Notes: generated from the letters alone by a model not told the origin. A stretch of 64,000 nucleotides of DNA from Streptomyces sp. NBC_01478 (GCF_036227225.1 NZ_CP109444.1:11637501-11701500); one strand, 5' to 3'. Shown: positions 9,236-18,617, counted from the first letter of the stretch. Made by a program: numbers and translations.

Positions 9236-9679
9236 ATGACGACCACTCAAATACCGGTGGCGGAAGGCCTGTTCACCTGGCCGCCCGACGAGAGCACACC
9301 CCTTCGTCTCATCGGCTCCGAGTGCACGGGCTGCGGACTGGTGAGCTTCCCCGCCGCCTCGGACTGCGTCCGGTGCGCGAGCACCGAGTCCAAGGAACGG
9401 CTCCTGGCGGAGCGCGGGACGCTCTGGACGTACACCACCCAGGACTTCCGCCCGCCGTCCCCGCCGTACGACGGCCCCGAGGCCTTCGAGCCGTACGCGG
9501 TCGGGTACATCGAGCTCCCCGGCGAGTTGCTGGTCGAGGCGCGCCTCACCGAACCGGACCCGGACAAGCTCCGGATCGGGCAGGAGATGCGGCTGACCCT
9601 CGTGCCCTACACCGTGCGGGACGACGGCACCGAGGTCGTGACGTTCGCGTTCGCCCCGGCCGAGGAGGAGGCATCATGA
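9236..9679 (+). CDS. Zn-ribbon/OB-fold protein (DUF35) paired with thiolase
   Basis: A 147-residue protein with an N-terminal rubredoxin-like zinc ribbon (CTGCG at about residues 31-35, CVRC about 43-46) followed by an OB-fold. In mycobacteria and relatives such proteins bind SCP-x type thiolases and are required for their thiolase or retro-aldolase activity (the Ltp2/ChsH2 arrangement). It ends in ATGA overlapping the start of the thiolase-like gene, supporting a complex. A second DUF35 protein is at 24,147. Confidence 0.85.
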   Translation: MTTTQIPVAEGLFTWPPDESTPLRLIGSECTGCGLVSFPAASDCVRCASTESKERLLAERGTLWTYTTQDFRPPSPPYDGPEAFEPYAVGYIELPGELLVEARLTEPDPDKLRIGQEMRLTLVPYTVRDDGTEVVTFAFAPAEEEAS

Positions 9680-10824
9680 CCGAGGCCGTCATCATCGGGG
9701 TGGGACTCCATCCTTTCGGCCGGTTCACCGGAAAGACCGCACTGGACATGGGCGCGGACGCGGTACGGCTCGCGCTCGCCGACGCGGGCGTCAACTGGCC
9801 GCAGATCCAGGGCGGTTACATCGGCAGCTACGAGGTCGCCAACCCGGACGCGATCGTCGCCCGGCTCGGCCTGACCGGCGTACCCCTGCGCGGGGTGTTC
9901 AACGGCTGTGCCACGGCCGGAACTTCGGTGGCGCTGGCCGCCCGCGCGATCGAGACCGGCGAGCACGACCTGACCATCGCGATCGGCCTGGACAAGCACC
10001 CGCGCGGCGCGTTCGCCGCCGACCCGTCCGTGGCAGGCATCCCCTCCTGGTACGGGCAGACCGGCCTCTTCCTCACCACCCACTTCTTCGGCATGAAGAT
10101 CAACCGCTATATGCACGACCACGGCATCTCCCACGAGACGCTCGCGCGGGTGGCGGCCAAGAACTTCGGCAACGCGGCCCGGAACGAGAAGGCGTGGCGC
10201 CGAACTCCCCTGTCGGTGGAGGAGATTCTGGCCTCGCCCGTGCTCAACTACCCCCTCCGCCAGTACATGTACTGCGGCCCCGACGAAGGTGCGGCGGCCC
10301 TCGTGCTGTGCCGGGCCGACCAGGCCCACAAGTACACCGGGAAGCCCGTACGGATCCGGTCCACCGCCCTGCGCAGCCGCCGGCTCGGTGCCTTCGAGGT
10401 GCAGAGCCCGTCCTTCCCCGTCGGGGAGGTCGTCGCGAGCCCGACCGTGGACGCCTCGCGGGAGGCGTACGAGCGCGCGGGCATCGGCCCCGAGGACGTC
10501 GACGTCGCCCAACTCCAGGACACCGACGCCGGATCCGAGGTCATCCACATGGCCGAGAACGGCCTCTGCAAGGACGGCGAGCAGGAACGCCTCATCGCCG
10601 AGGGCGCCACCGAGATCGGCGGCAGACTCCCCGTCAACACCGACGGCGGACTCCTCGGCAACGGCGAACCGATCGGCGCGTCCGGACTGCGCCAGATCCA
10701 CGAGATCGTCCTCCAACTGCGCGGCACGGCGGGAGACCGACAGATCCCCGGCACACCCCGCGTCGGCTACACCCACCTGTACGGCGCGCCGGGCGTCTCG
10801 GCGGTCACCATCCTGAGCACCTGA
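9676..10824 (+). CDS. SCP-x-type thiolase, catalytic Cys retained
   Basis: A 382-residue thiolase-superfamily protein of the lipid-transfer/SCP-x branch. The nucleophile position is kept as Cys78 in FNGCATAG, but the usual GHPxGA motif reads GEPIGASG, with Glu replacing His. The C-terminal HLYGAPG loop is present. Paired with the DUF35 gene just upstream (4-base overlap). With the Cys it may carry out thiolytic cleavage of a 3-keto acyl-CoA, but the His-to-Glu change makes a purely classical mechanism uncertain. Compare the second pair at 22,999, which has lost the Cys. Confidence 0.82.
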   Translation: MTEAVIIGVGLHPFGRFTGKTALDMGADAVRLALADAGVNWPQIQGGYIGSYEVANPDAIVARLGLTGVPLRGVFNGCATAGTSVALAARAIETGEHDLTIAIGLDKHPRGAFAADPSVAGIPSWYGQTGLFLTTHFFGMKINRYMHDHGISHETLARVAAKNFGNAARNEKAWRRTPLSVEEILASPVLNYPLRQYMYCGPDEGAAALVLCRADQAHKYTGKPVRIRSTALRSRRLGAFEVQSPSFPVGEVVASPTVDASREAYERAGIGPEDVDVAQLQDTDAGSEVIHMAENGLCKDGEQERLIAEGATEIGGRLPVNTDGGLLGNGEPIGASGLRQIHEIVLQLRGTAGDRQIPGTPRVGYTHLYGAPGVSAVTILST

Positions 10825-10837
10825 GGACAGAGCGGAC

Positions 10838-12058
10838 ATGGCAGACGACATGCAGGACTTCGCGGCCGAGGCACGCGCCTTCCTCGACGCCCACGCACCG
10901 AAGGCCCCCGACCGCACCGCCCCCAGTTGGGGCGAGGGCGACGACTCGATGGCGTACTTCAGCAGCCTCCCGCCCGAGGCGGAACGCGAGCACGTGCAAC
11001 GGGCGCGCGACTGGCAACGCGTCCGCCACGAGCACGGCTTCGGCTGGATCACCGGCCCGGTGGAGTACGGCGGCCGGGGCCTGACCCCCGTCCACGACCT
11101 GCTCTACGACGCCGTCGAGTCCGAGTACGACGTCGCCCACACCGGAGTGCTCAGCGTGATCGGCCTCGGCATGATCGGACCGACGATCCTCGCCCACGCC
11201 CAACCGCACATCAAGGAACGGTGGTTGCCCGCGATGTACCGCGGGGACGCCATCGCCTGCCAACTGTTCAGCGAACCCGGCGCGGGCTCCGACCTGGCGA
11301 GCGTCGCCACCCGGGCGGTCCGGGAGGGCGACCACTGGGTGCTGAACGGACAGAAGGTGTGGACCTCGGTCGCCCAGCACAGCCAGATCGGCCTCGCCCT
11401 CACCCGCACGAACCCGGACGCGCCCAAGCACCGTGGAATCACGGCCTTCCTGGTCCCCATGGACGCCCCCGGCGTCGAGGTCAGGCCGCTGCGGCAGATG
11501 ACCGGCGGCGCGGACTTCAACGAGGTCTTCCTCACCGACGTCCGCATCCCCGACGACCACCGGCTCGGCGAGGTCGACGGCGGCTGGACGGTCGCCCTGA
11601 CCACCCTGATGAACGAGCGCGCGACCGTCGGCAGCGAGGGCGTGGGCCCGGTGGCCGCCGCGCTGTCCCCGGACCACCTCTCGGCCCTGATGCGCGCCAC
11701 CTGGACCTGGGACGACCGCGCTCTGCGCGCCCGGCTCGCGGAACTCCTCGTGGACGCCCTCGCCACCCGGCACCTCAACACCCGTGCCCTGCGCATGCTG
11801 CGCGCCGGCGGCACACCGGGCCCCGAGATGTCCGTCTCGAAGCTGATGTACGGCCAGAACCTCACCCGAGCCGCACACTTCGTGTCCGACGTGCTCGGCC
11901 CCCGGATCATCGCCGACACCGGGCAGTGGGGCACCTACGCCTGGTCCGAACTCCTCCTCGCCACCCCGGCGTTGCGCATCCTCGGCGGCACCGAGGAGAT
12001 CATGAAGAACATCCTCGCGGAACGCGTCCTCGGACTGCCCAAGGAGGTGCGGTCATGA
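10838..12058 (+). CDS. acyl-CoA dehydrogenase, long subunit of a pair
   Basis: A 406-residue flavoprotein of the acyl-CoA dehydrogenase fold. Conserved FAD/substrate motifs: FSEPGAGSDLAS, NGQKVWTS, and the C-terminal LGGTEEIMKNI. The C-terminus has GGTEEI rather than YEGT, so the catalytic base must lie elsewhere, as in several FadE types. The next gene is a shorter dehydrogenase starting in a 4-base overlap, the arrangement of alpha2beta2 enzymes in actinobacterial steroid-like catabolism. It would introduce a 2,3 double bond into a bulky acyl-CoA, with electrons going to FixAB. Confidence 0.85.
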   Translation: MADDMQDFAAEARAFLDAHAPKAPDRTAPSWGEGDDSMAYFSSLPPEAEREHVQRARDWQRVRHEHGFGWITGPVEYGGRGLTPVHDLLYDAVESEYDVAHTGVLSVIGLGMIGPTILAHAQPHIKERWLPAMYRGDAIACQLFSEPGAGSDLASVATRAVREGDHWVLNGQKVWTSVAQHSQIGLALTRTNPDAPKHRGITAFLVPMDAPGVEVRPLRQMTGGADFNEVFLTDVRIPDDHRLGEVDGGWTVALTTLMNERATVGSEGVGPVAAALSPDHLSALMRATWTWDDRALRARLAELLVDALATRHLNTRALRMLRAGGTPGPEMSVSKLMYGQNLTRAAHFVSDVLGPRIIADTGQWGTYAWSELLLATPALRILGGTEEIMKNILAERVLGLPKEVRS

Positions 12059-13170
12059 CCGCCGACGAGACCGGACTGCGTGAACTACGCGCCTCCGTAC
12101 GGGAGTTCCTGGAAGCCAAGTCACCCGAGGAAGCCGTCCGCAAGCTCATGGAGAGCGAGCCGCGCTACGACCCGGCGGTATGGGCACAGGCGGCCGACCA
12201 ACTGCGGCTGCCGGGCCTGGTGATCCCGGAGGAGTACGGCGGTGACGGCTTCGGCCTCGTCGAACTCGGCGTCGTACTGGAGGAGATGGGCCGTGCCCTG
12301 CTGTGCGCCCCCTTCTTCGCGACGGTCGTGCTCGCGGCCCAGGCACTGCTCGCCTCCGGCGACCGGGAGGCCTGCGCACGTCATCTCCCCGGCATCGCGG
12401 CCGGCCGGACGACGGCCGCCCTCGCGGTGGCCGAGGACAGCGGATCCTGGGACCCCGCGCTGATCTCCGCACGCGCCGTGCCGGACGGGGAGGGCGCCTG
12501 GAGGCTGACCGGTCGCAAGTCCTTCGTCATCGACGGTACGACCGCCGATCTGCTCCTTGTCGTCGCCCGCACCGTCGCCGGCCCCTCGCTCTTCGCCGTG
12601 GACCGGGACGCCTCGGGACTGTCGGCCGGACCGATGGAGACCCTGGACGCCACCCGGGCGATGGCCCGGCTGACGTTCGACGCGGTGCCCGCGACGCTCG
12701 TCGGCGCCGACGGGGCGGCCGGGCGCACCATGGCCAAGGTCCTGGACGTCGCGTCGGTCGGGCTCGCCGCCGAGCAGTCGGGCGGGGCCCGCAGGTGCCT
12801 GGAGGCGAGCGCCGAACACGCCCGTACCCGGCACCAGTTCGGCCGGCCGATCGGATCCTTCCAGGCGGTCAAGCACAAGTGCGCGGACATGCTCGTCCAG
12901 GTGGAGCTGGCCGAGGCCGCGTCCAGGGAGGCGGCGCGACTGGCCGACGAGGGCTCCGCGGAGTTCCCCGTCGCGGCGGCCGTGGCGCACGCGTGCTGCT
13001 CACGGGCGTACATGTTCGCGGCCATGGAGAACATCCAGGTCCACGGTGGCATCGGCTTCACCTGGGAGCACCCGGCGCATCTGTACTTCCGGCGCGCCAA
13101 GTCCTCGCAGTTGCTGTTCGGCGGCCCGGCCGTCTACCTCGAGCGGCTGCTGGACCGGCTCGGGATCTGA
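12055..13170 (+). CDS. acyl-CoA dehydrogenase, short subunit of a pair
   Basis: A 371-residue acyl-CoA dehydrogenase-fold protein with RHQFGRPIGSFQAVKH and the short-class ending HGGIGFTWEHPAHLYFRRAK. It starts in an ATGA overlap with the long subunit, so a heteromer is likely. Last gene of the 6267-13,170 operon; the hairpin at 13,180-13,229 follows. Members of the same short class are at 26,339 and 33,854. Confidence 0.85.
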   Translation: MTADETGLRELRASVREFLEAKSPEEAVRKLMESEPRYDPAVWAQAADQLRLPGLVIPEEYGGDGFGLVELGVVLEEMGRALLCAPFFATVVLAAQALLASGDREACARHLPGIAAGRTTAALAVAEDSGSWDPALISARAVPDGEGAWRLTGRKSFVIDGTTADLLLVVARTVAGPSLFAVDRDASGLSAGPMETLDATRAMARLTFDAVPATLVGADGAAGRTMAKVLDVASVGLAAEQSGGARRCLEASAEHARTRHQFGRPIGSFQAVKHKCADMLVQVELAEAASREAARLADEGSAEFPVAAAVAHACCSRAYMFAAMENIQVHGGIGFTWEHPAHLYFRRAKSSQLLFGGPAVYLERLLDRLGI

Positions 13171-13179
13171 GGAGACCAC

Positions 13180-13229
13180 GGAGACGAGGAAGGCCCCGGG
13201 GTGGTGACCCCGGGGCCTTCCTCGTCTCC
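13180..13229. terminator. bidirectional terminator hairpin
   Basis: A perfect 22-bp stem (arm from GGAGACGAGG to GGCCCCGGGG) with a 6-base loop TGGTGA lies between two convergent genes ending at 13,170 (+) and 13,238 (-). Long GC-rich stems without a U tract are usual terminators in this kind of organism. Confidence 0.85.
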
Positions 13230-13237
13230 GGCGCCGA

Positions 13238-14395
13238 TCAGCCCCGGGCGGCCTCGCCCAGCAGCGCCTTCGCGATGATGACCTGCTGGATCTGGCTCGT
13301 GCCCTCGTAGATGCGGAACAGGCGGGCGTCGCGGTAGAAGCGCTCGACGGCGACCCCGCGCATGTAGCCCGCACCGCCGTGGACCTGGACCGCGCGGTCG
13401 GCGACCCGCCACACCATTTCGCTGGCGAAGTACTTGGTGCAGGACGGGCCGATCTTGGTGTCCGTACCGGCGTCGAACGCGCGGGCGGCCTCCAGAACCG
13501 TGGCGCGGCCGGCGTAGTAGTCGGTCATCGAGTCGGCGATCAGGCCCTGCACGAGCTGGAAGGAGCCGATGAGCTTCCCGGACTGGCGGCGGGTGCGGGC
13601 GTACTCGACGGACTCGTCGACCAGCCGCTCGGCCATGCCCACGCAGAGGGACGAGATGTGCACGCGGCCGTGCGCGATGCAGCCCATCGCCGTGCCGAAG
13701 CCCTGGTTGAGGCCGGCCTCGCCGCCGACGAGGGCGGACGCCGGTACGCGGACGTCGTCGAAGTACACGTCCGCGGTCCAGGCGCCGAACTGGCCCATCT
13801 TGTGGTCCTTGGGAGCCACGGTGAGGCCCGGGGTGCCGGCCGGGACCAGGAAGGTCGAGATGCCGCGGGTGCGCGGGGCGTCCGGGTCCGTGCGGGCGAA
13901 GACCATGAAGACGTCGGCGAGCGGGGCGTTGGTGATGTACCGCTTCGCGCCGTTGATCACCCAGTCCTCACCGTCCAGGTGCGCCCTCGTGGTCAAGGTC
14001 GAGGGATCGGAACCTGCCTCCGCCTCGGTGAGCGCGAACGACGCCAGGACGTCGCCCGAGGCGATCCTCGGCAGCCAGTCCGCCTTCTGCTCCTCGGTGC
14101 CGCCGACCATGAGGACGTGCCCGGCGATGCCGTTGTTCGTGCCGAACATCGAGCGCAGGGACGGGGTGGTGTACCCCAGCTCGAACATCAACTGGGCCTC
14201 CTCGTACATCGACAGCCCCAGCCCGCCGTACTCCTCGGGCAGCGCGAAGCCGAACAGGCCCATCTTTTTGGCCGCCTCGCGGATCTCCGCGGGCATCTCG
14301 TCCTTCTCGTCGATCTCCGCCTCGAGCGGTACGACGCGCTCGCGCACGAAGCGCCGGACCTCGGACAGCACCGCGCTGAAGTCAGCCGCGTCCAT
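13238..14395 (-). CDS. acyl-CoA dehydrogenase
   Basis: A 385-residue conventional homomeric-type acyl-CoA dehydrogenase: FALTEAEAGSDPST, YITNAPLADVFMVFART, RRQSGKLIGSFQLVQG, and a C-terminal RIYEGTSQIQQVII in which the Glu of YEGT is the usual catalytic base. Start at ATG 14,395 with GGGAG upstream. Last gene of the leftward operon running from 18,584. It has the standard active site, unlike most dehydrogenases in this window. Confidence 0.87.
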   Translation of the reverse strand: MDAADFSAVLSEVRRFVRERVVPLEAEIDEKDEMPAEIREAAKKMGLFGFALPEEYGGLGLSMYEEAQLMFELGYTTPSLRSMFGTNNGIAGHVLMVGGTEEQKADWLPRIASGDVLASFALTEAEAGSDPSTLTTRAHLDGEDWVINGAKRYITNAPLADVFMVFARTDPDAPRTRGISTFLVPAGTPGLTVAPKDHKMGQFGAWTADVYFDDVRVPASALVGGEAGLNQGFGTAMGCIAHGRVHISSLCVGMAERLVDESVEYARTRRQSGKLIGSFQLVQGLIADSMTDYYAGRATVLEAARAFDAGTDTKIGPSCTKYFASEMVWRVADRAVQVHGGAGYMRGVAVERFYRDARLFRIYEGTSQIQQVIIAKALLGEAARG

Positions 14396-14405
14396 GTCGA
14401 CTCCC

Positions 14406-14939
14406 TTATTGCCCTTGGTTATCTGTTTCTGTCTCGTCCGGCTTCCGCTCCGGCCGGTAGCACGCGGCCAGCAGCGCGGCGGCGCTCGCCGTGCCGACCC
14501 CCAGGGCCAGCAACGCGGGCCCCGCGCCCGTGCGTTGGCGGCGCAGCACCCCGTCCAGCGAGTACCTGCCGGGGCCCAGCGCGGCCAGGGCGACGGCCGC
14601 GCCGCCCACGACACCGACGTACTCCCAGCCGCCCTTGAAGACGAAGAAACCCTTGCCGCGATGGTCGGTTCGGGCCGCCACCGTCATCAGGCCGACGGCT
14701 GCCGCCGCCGGGAGGGGATTGGCCGCGCCCAGCGCGATCCCCACACCGGCCGCCATCTCGGTCCCGGCCGCCATGCGCGCGTGCACCTCCGCGGGTCGCA
14801 GTCCGAGCGCCTCGAACCAGCCCGTCGTGCCCGTGAGCCCGCCCGGCCCGGCGACCTTGTTCCAGCCGTGCGCGAAGAGCATCGGGCCTAGCGTCGCCCG
14901 CAGGACGAGCGCGGCGACGTCATGGCCCCGTGCCCTCAC
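14406..14939 (-). CDS. DoxX family membrane protein
   Basis: A 177-residue DoxX-like integral membrane protein with about four hydrophobic segments (LVLRATLGPMLFAHGWNK at the N-terminus, AAAVGLMTVAA, YVGVVGGAAVALAAL, LLALGVGTASAAALLAA). Start is GTG 14,939, overlapping the SDR stop by 4 bases; it lies 10 bases before the dehydrogenase gene. DoxX proteins are linked to quinone or thiol redox in membranes; its role here may be electron transfer or uptake, which is inference only. Confidence 0.75.
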   Translation of the reverse strand: MRARGHDVAALVLRATLGPMLFAHGWNKVAGPGGLTGTTGWFEALGLRPAEVHARMAAGTEMAAGVGIALGAANPLPAAAAVGLMTVAARTDHRGKGFFVFKGGWEYVGVVGGAAVALAALGPGRYSLDGVLRRQRTGAGPALLALGVGTASAAALLAACYRPERKPDETETDNQGQ

Positions 14940-15847
14940 TGTCCGACTCCGGTGGCCCGCCCCGCAGGGGCGACACCGTACAACTGCGGTACGGCGTCAA
15001 CGAGTTCGTCGTAGGTGAGCGCCTGTCCGGAAGCGCTGGGGTGGACGCCGGCGACGGTCCAGCCCTGGAGCCGGTTCAGCCGGTTGCCCTCGATGCGCAG
15101 GACCTGGCCGGTCAGCCAGGCCGCGCTGTCGGAGGCCAGGTAGACGACGACGCCCGAGGCGTTGGCGGGGTCGCGGGGGTCGAAGCCGTCGACGGCCTGG
15201 AGCGATTCACCGACGGACAGGCCGTCCGTCATCCGGGTGGCCGCGATCGGCGAGATGGCGTTCGCGGTGACACCGTACTTGCGCATCTCCAGGGCGGTGA
15301 GGACGGTCAGCCCTGCTATCCCCGCCTTCGCGGCACCGTAGTTGGACTGCCCTTGGTTGCCGAACAGGCCTGTTCCGGACGTCGTGTTGATGACGCGGCC
15401 GGTGACGCGCTCACCCCGCTTCGACGCCTCGCGCCAGTACGCGCACGCGTGCCGGGTGAGCGCGAAGGTGCCCTTGAGATGGACCGCGATCACGGCGTCG
15501 AACTCGGCCTCGGTCATCGAGAACAGCATGCGGTCGCGCACGATCCCCGCGTTGTTCACGACGATGTCGAGGCGCCCGAACTCCGCGACCGTGTCCGCGA
15601 CCAGGGTCTCGGTCGCCGACCAGTCCGTCACCGACGCGTGGTTGGCGACCGCCTGCCCGCCGAGCTTGGTGATCTCGGCGACGACTTCGTCGGCGGGGGA
15701 GTCGCCGGTGCTCTCGCCGTGCACGCCGGAGCCGAGGTCGTTCACCACCACGGTCGCGCCGGCCTCGGCCAGCGCCAGGCAGTGCGCCCGGCCAAGACCC
15801 CGGCCACCGCCGGTCACGACGGCGACCTTGTCGTCGAGGATGCCCAC
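14936..15847 (-). CDS. SDR family hydroxyacyl-CoA dehydrogenase-like protein
   Basis: 303 residues, with VTGGGRGLGRAHC (12-24), NNAGIV, and YxxxK in SNYGAAKAG. Same long subfamily and length as the SDR at 8323, with the VVNDLGSG stretch typical of multifunctional-enzyme-2 dehydrogenase domains. Third from last of the leftward operon 18,584 to 13,238; separated from the CoA-transferase by 3 bases. Likely oxidises a 3-hydroxyacyl-CoA; the exact substrate is unknown. Confidence 0.82.
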   Translation of the reverse strand: MGILDDKVAVVTGGGRGLGRAHCLALAEAGATVVVNDLGSGVHGESTGDSPADEVVAEITKLGGQAVANHASVTDWSATETLVADTVAEFGRLDIVVNNAGIVRDRMLFSMTEAEFDAVIAVHLKGTFALTRHACAYWREASKRGERVTGRVINTTSGTGLFGNQGQSNYGAAKAGIAGLTVLTALEMRKYGVTANAISPIAATRMTDGLSVGESLQAVDGFDPRDPANASGVVVYLASDSAAWLTGQVLRIEGNRLNRLQGWTVAGVHPSASGQALTYDELVDAVPQLYGVAPAGRATGVGQ

Positions 15848-15850
15848 CTG

Positions 15851-17017
15851 CTACCTCCCGGTTGTGTCGAGTTCGCGGAGTACGTCGTCTGTGTGCTCGC
15901 CGAGCGTCGGCGCACCGCTGCGTGGTTTGTCGTCAACACCCCAGAAACTGACGGGTGTTGCCACGGTCCGCAGCGGTGGCGCGTCACCCATGCCGGGCTG
16001 TTCGACGAACGCCCCCACGGCTTCGGCCTGCGGATCGGCCGCGACCTCCGCGAGCGTCTGCACCGGCGCCCACCACACACCCTCGGCGTCGAACCGCGCT
16101 GCCCACTCGTCCAGTGGTCGCCGAGCGAACTCCGCGTCGAACTCGGCGATCAGTTCGCGTACATGGCCACGCCGTGCCTTGCCGGTCGCGAACCGTTCGT
16201 CCGTCTCCAGGTCTGCGCGGCCGAGCGCCTTGACGACGCCGGGCCAGTGCCGGTTGCCCTCCAGGCCGACCAGCCAGAACCAGCGGTCGTCGGCGGCCCG
16301 GTAGGAGTTGTAGAGCGGGGACTCGTGCTCGGTGCGGTGCCGGGTACGGCCGCGCCTGCCGAAGAAGTTCTGCAGGGCCAGGTCGTTCCCGTTGGCGTAC
16401 GTGCCGGAGCGGAGCAGCGACACGTCCACGACGCCGCCCTCGCCGGTGCGTTCGCGGCGCAGCAGCGCGGCCAGTACGCCGGCCACCAGGTTGGCAGCGG
16501 CCGTACGGTCGCCGAGTCCCGGCCGGATGCCGGGCGGCGGCTCACCGGCCGGGTTGAGCATGGCGGCGATGCCGGGCCGCGCCCAGAAGGCGGAGACGTC
16601 GTAGCCGGCACGGTCGCGCTCCGCGCCCGTCCAGCCGTAGCCGGTCAACGTGCCGACGACCAGGCGGGGATGGCGGGCGCGCAGTTCGTCCGGGGCCAGG
16701 CCCAGGCGTTCCAGCGCGCCGGGGCGGAGGTTGGTGACGAAGACGTCGGCGCGCTCCAACAGCCGTTCCAGTACGCCCTTTCCGTCGTCCGAGCGCAGGT
16801 CGAGGACGATCCCGCGTTTGCCGCGGTTGTCGGTCTCGAACGGGGGCGCGCTGTCGATGTCCTGGCCGACGTGCCGGAGCGTGTAGCGGTTGGGGTCGCC
16901 GGTCGGCGCCTCGACCTTCACCACGTCCGCGCCCCAGTCCGCGAGCATCGTGGCAGCGGCCGGAGCCGCCACCCACATGCCCAGTTCGACGACCGAAATG
17001 CCTTCCAGTGGCCGCAC
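15851..17017 (-). CDS. CaiB/BaiF family III CoA-transferase
   Basis: 388 residues. Begins MRPLEGISVVELG and shows the family-III core (AAPAAATMLADWGADVVKVE, RGKRGIVLDLRSDDGK, VFVTNLRPGALERLGL). These enzymes move CoA between acyl-CoA and a free acid through an aspartyl-CoA intermediate, or act as racemases on 2-methylacyl-CoAs. The latter would fit a branched isoprenoid substrate, but the sequence alone does not decide. Operon member; second family-III gene at 38,621. Confidence 0.85.
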   Translation of the reverse strand: MRPLEGISVVELGMWVAAPAAATMLADWGADVVKVEAPTGDPNRYTLRHVGQDIDSAPPFETDNRGKRGIVLDLRSDDGKGVLERLLERADVFVTNLRPGALERLGLAPDELRARHPRLVVGTLTGYGWTGAERDRAGYDVSAFWARPGIAAMLNPAGEPPPGIRPGLGDRTAAANLVAGVLAALLRRERTGEGGVVDVSLLRSGTYANGNDLALQNFFGRRGRTRHRTEHESPLYNSYRAADDRWFWLVGLEGNRHWPGVVKALGRADLETDERFATGKARRGHVRELIAEFDAEFARRPLDEWAARFDAEGVWWAPVQTLAEVAADPQAEAVGAFVEQPGMGDAPPLRTVATPVSFWGVDDKPRSGAPTLGEHTDDVLRELDTTGR

Positions 17018-17047
17018 AACCCACCTCCCTGTCTGTCGGTACGCCTG

Positions 17048-17827
17048 CTAGATGCCTCGGAATTCGCCAGGGCGGCGGTCCCGGAAGGCCTTCAGTCCCT
17101 CGACCCTGTCCTCGGTGGAGAACAGCACCGAGACGGTCTCGCGCTCGTACGAGATCGCCGCCTCCAGGTCCATCCCGAGGCCGTAGTCGATGAGCCGTTT
17201 GCCCGCCGCGAGTGCCAGCGGAGCCCCGGCTGCCAGTGCGGTGGCGAGTGCCTCGGCGACGGCCAACGCCTCGCCGGGCTCGGCGAGTTCGTTGACCAGC
17301 CCGAGCGCGTGGGCCCGCTCCGCGTCGATCGGTTCGCCGGTGAGGATCATCTGCTTGGCGATCGCGGGCGGGATCAGACGCGGCAGCCGCTGTGTGCCGC
17401 CGGCGCCCGGCAGTACGCCGAGCTTCATCTCGGGCAGGCCGAGCCGTGCGCCCCGCTCCGCGACCCGCAGGTCACAGGCGAGCGCGAGTTCGAGCCCGCC
17501 GCCGAAGGCGAACCCGTGGACGGCCGCGACCGAGGGCTTGGGGAAGTCCTCCAACAGCGTGTACGCGTCGGTGAGTCGCTGGACGAAGGAGTGGAACTGC
17601 CGGGGTGCCGTGAACGACTCGATCTCACCGATGTCGGCCCCGGCCGAGAAGGCCCGACCCGCCCCGGCCACGACCAGGGCGCGTACGTCGTCGTTGTCGC
17701 GCAGCTCGTTCAGCGCGAGGGTGAGCCGGTCCACGGTCTCGGAGCCGATCGCGTTGAGCCGTTCCGGGCTGTCGAGGGTCAACACGGCTATCCGGTCCCG
17801 GAGTTCGACACGCAGCACGGTGTCCAC
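17048..17827 (-). CDS. enoyl-CoA hydratase/isomerase (crotonase family)
   Basis: 259 residues; crotonase fold with oxyanion-hole segments GAGRAFSAGADIGE and AVHGFAFGGGLELALACD, and KLGVLPGAGGTQRLPR. One of the two usual catalytic Glu positions is not Glu (GVLPGAGG), as in many hydratases of this branch. It is one base from the next upstream gene (17,829) in the leftward operon. Hydrates or isomerises an enoyl-CoA. Confidence 0.85.
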   Translation of the reverse strand: MDTVLRVELRDRIAVLTLDSPERLNAIGSETVDRLTLALNELRDNDDVRALVVAGAGRAFSAGADIGEIESFTAPRQFHSFVQRLTDAYTLLEDFPKPSVAAVHGFAFGGGLELALACDLRVAERGARLGLPEMKLGVLPGAGGTQRLPRLIPPAIAKQMILTGEPIDAERAHALGLVNELAEPGEALAVAEALATALAAGAPLALAAGKRLIDYGLGMDLEAAISYERETVSVLFSTEDRVEGLKAFRDRRPGEFRGI

Positions 17828-17828
17828 C

Positions 17829-18584
17829 TCAGACCATCGTGAGGCCGCCGCTGACCGAGAGCGTCTGCCCGGTCATGTAGGCGGCGTCGTCGGACGCGAG
17901 GAAGGCCACCACACCGGCGATGTCGGCGGGCTGGGCGACGCGGCGCAGCGGGATCGCCCGCACGGTCGCGTCGTACATCTTCTGGCTGTACTCGGCGACC
18001 TGCCCGAGCAGCGCGGTGTCGGTGGGACCCGGGCAGACGCTGTTCACGGTGATGCCGTGCCGGGCGACCTCGCGGGCGAGGGCCTTGCCGAAGGCGATGA
18101 CGCCGCCCTTCGTCGCGGAGTACACGACCTCGCCGGACGAGCCGACCCGGCCGGCGTCCGAGGCGATGTGGACGATCCGGCCGCCGCCCCGCTCGATCAT
18201 CGGGTCGAGGACGGCCCGGGTCATCGTGATCGTCCCGCGCAGATTGACGGCGATGATCCGGTCCCAGGTCTCCTCGGCGCTGTCGACGAACCGGCCGATG
18301 ACGTCGACGGCCGCGTTGTTCACCAGGACGTCCACCGGGCCGAGTTCGGCGGCTATCCGTTCCACGGCTGTGCGCACGGCCGCGCTGTCGGAGATGTCCG
18401 CGCCGACTCCCGTGGCCCGCACGCCGTACCGCTCCGCGAGCAGGCCCGCGACCTTGCCGGCCGCCTCCGCGTCCAGGTCGCAGACGGCGACCGCGGCCCC
18501 CTGGGCGGCGAGTCGGTCGGCGATCGCCTCGCCGATGCCGCGGCCCGCTCCGGTGACGAGTGCCACCTTGTCCCGTACGCTCAC
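17829..18584 (-). CDS. SDR family oxidoreductase
   Basis: 251-residue classical SDR: VTGAGRGIGEAIA (residues 10-22), NNAAVD, catalytic VYSATKGG, C-terminal MTGQTLSVSGGLTMV. FabG-like 3-hydroxyacyl or cyclic alcohol dehydrogenase. First gene of the leftward operon 18,584-13,238, divergent from the dehydrogenase at 18,670 with an operator-like site between. Confidence 0.85.
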   Translation of the reverse strand: MSVRDKVALVTGAGRGIGEAIADRLAAQGAAVAVCDLDAEAAGKVAGLLAERYGVRATGVGADISDSAAVRTAVERIAAELGPVDVLVNNAAVDVIGRFVDSAEETWDRIIAVNLRGTITMTRAVLDPMIERGGGRIVHIASDAGRVGSSGEVVYSATKGGVIAFGKALAREVARHGITVNSVCPGPTDTALLGQVAEYSQKMYDATVRAIPLRRVAQPADIAGVVAFLASDDAAYMTGQTLSVSGGLTMV

Positions 18585-18617
18585 GCGCCCTCCCTCGCCC
18601 GGCTGTCGATACAGCGC

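Noticed and set aside
9607..11052. Long minus-strand open frames opposite the thiolase and dehydrogenase genes
   Set aside because: Products are Arg/Gly/Val-rich shadow sequences with no family motif, while the plus strand has well-conserved enzymes in ATGA-coupled order.
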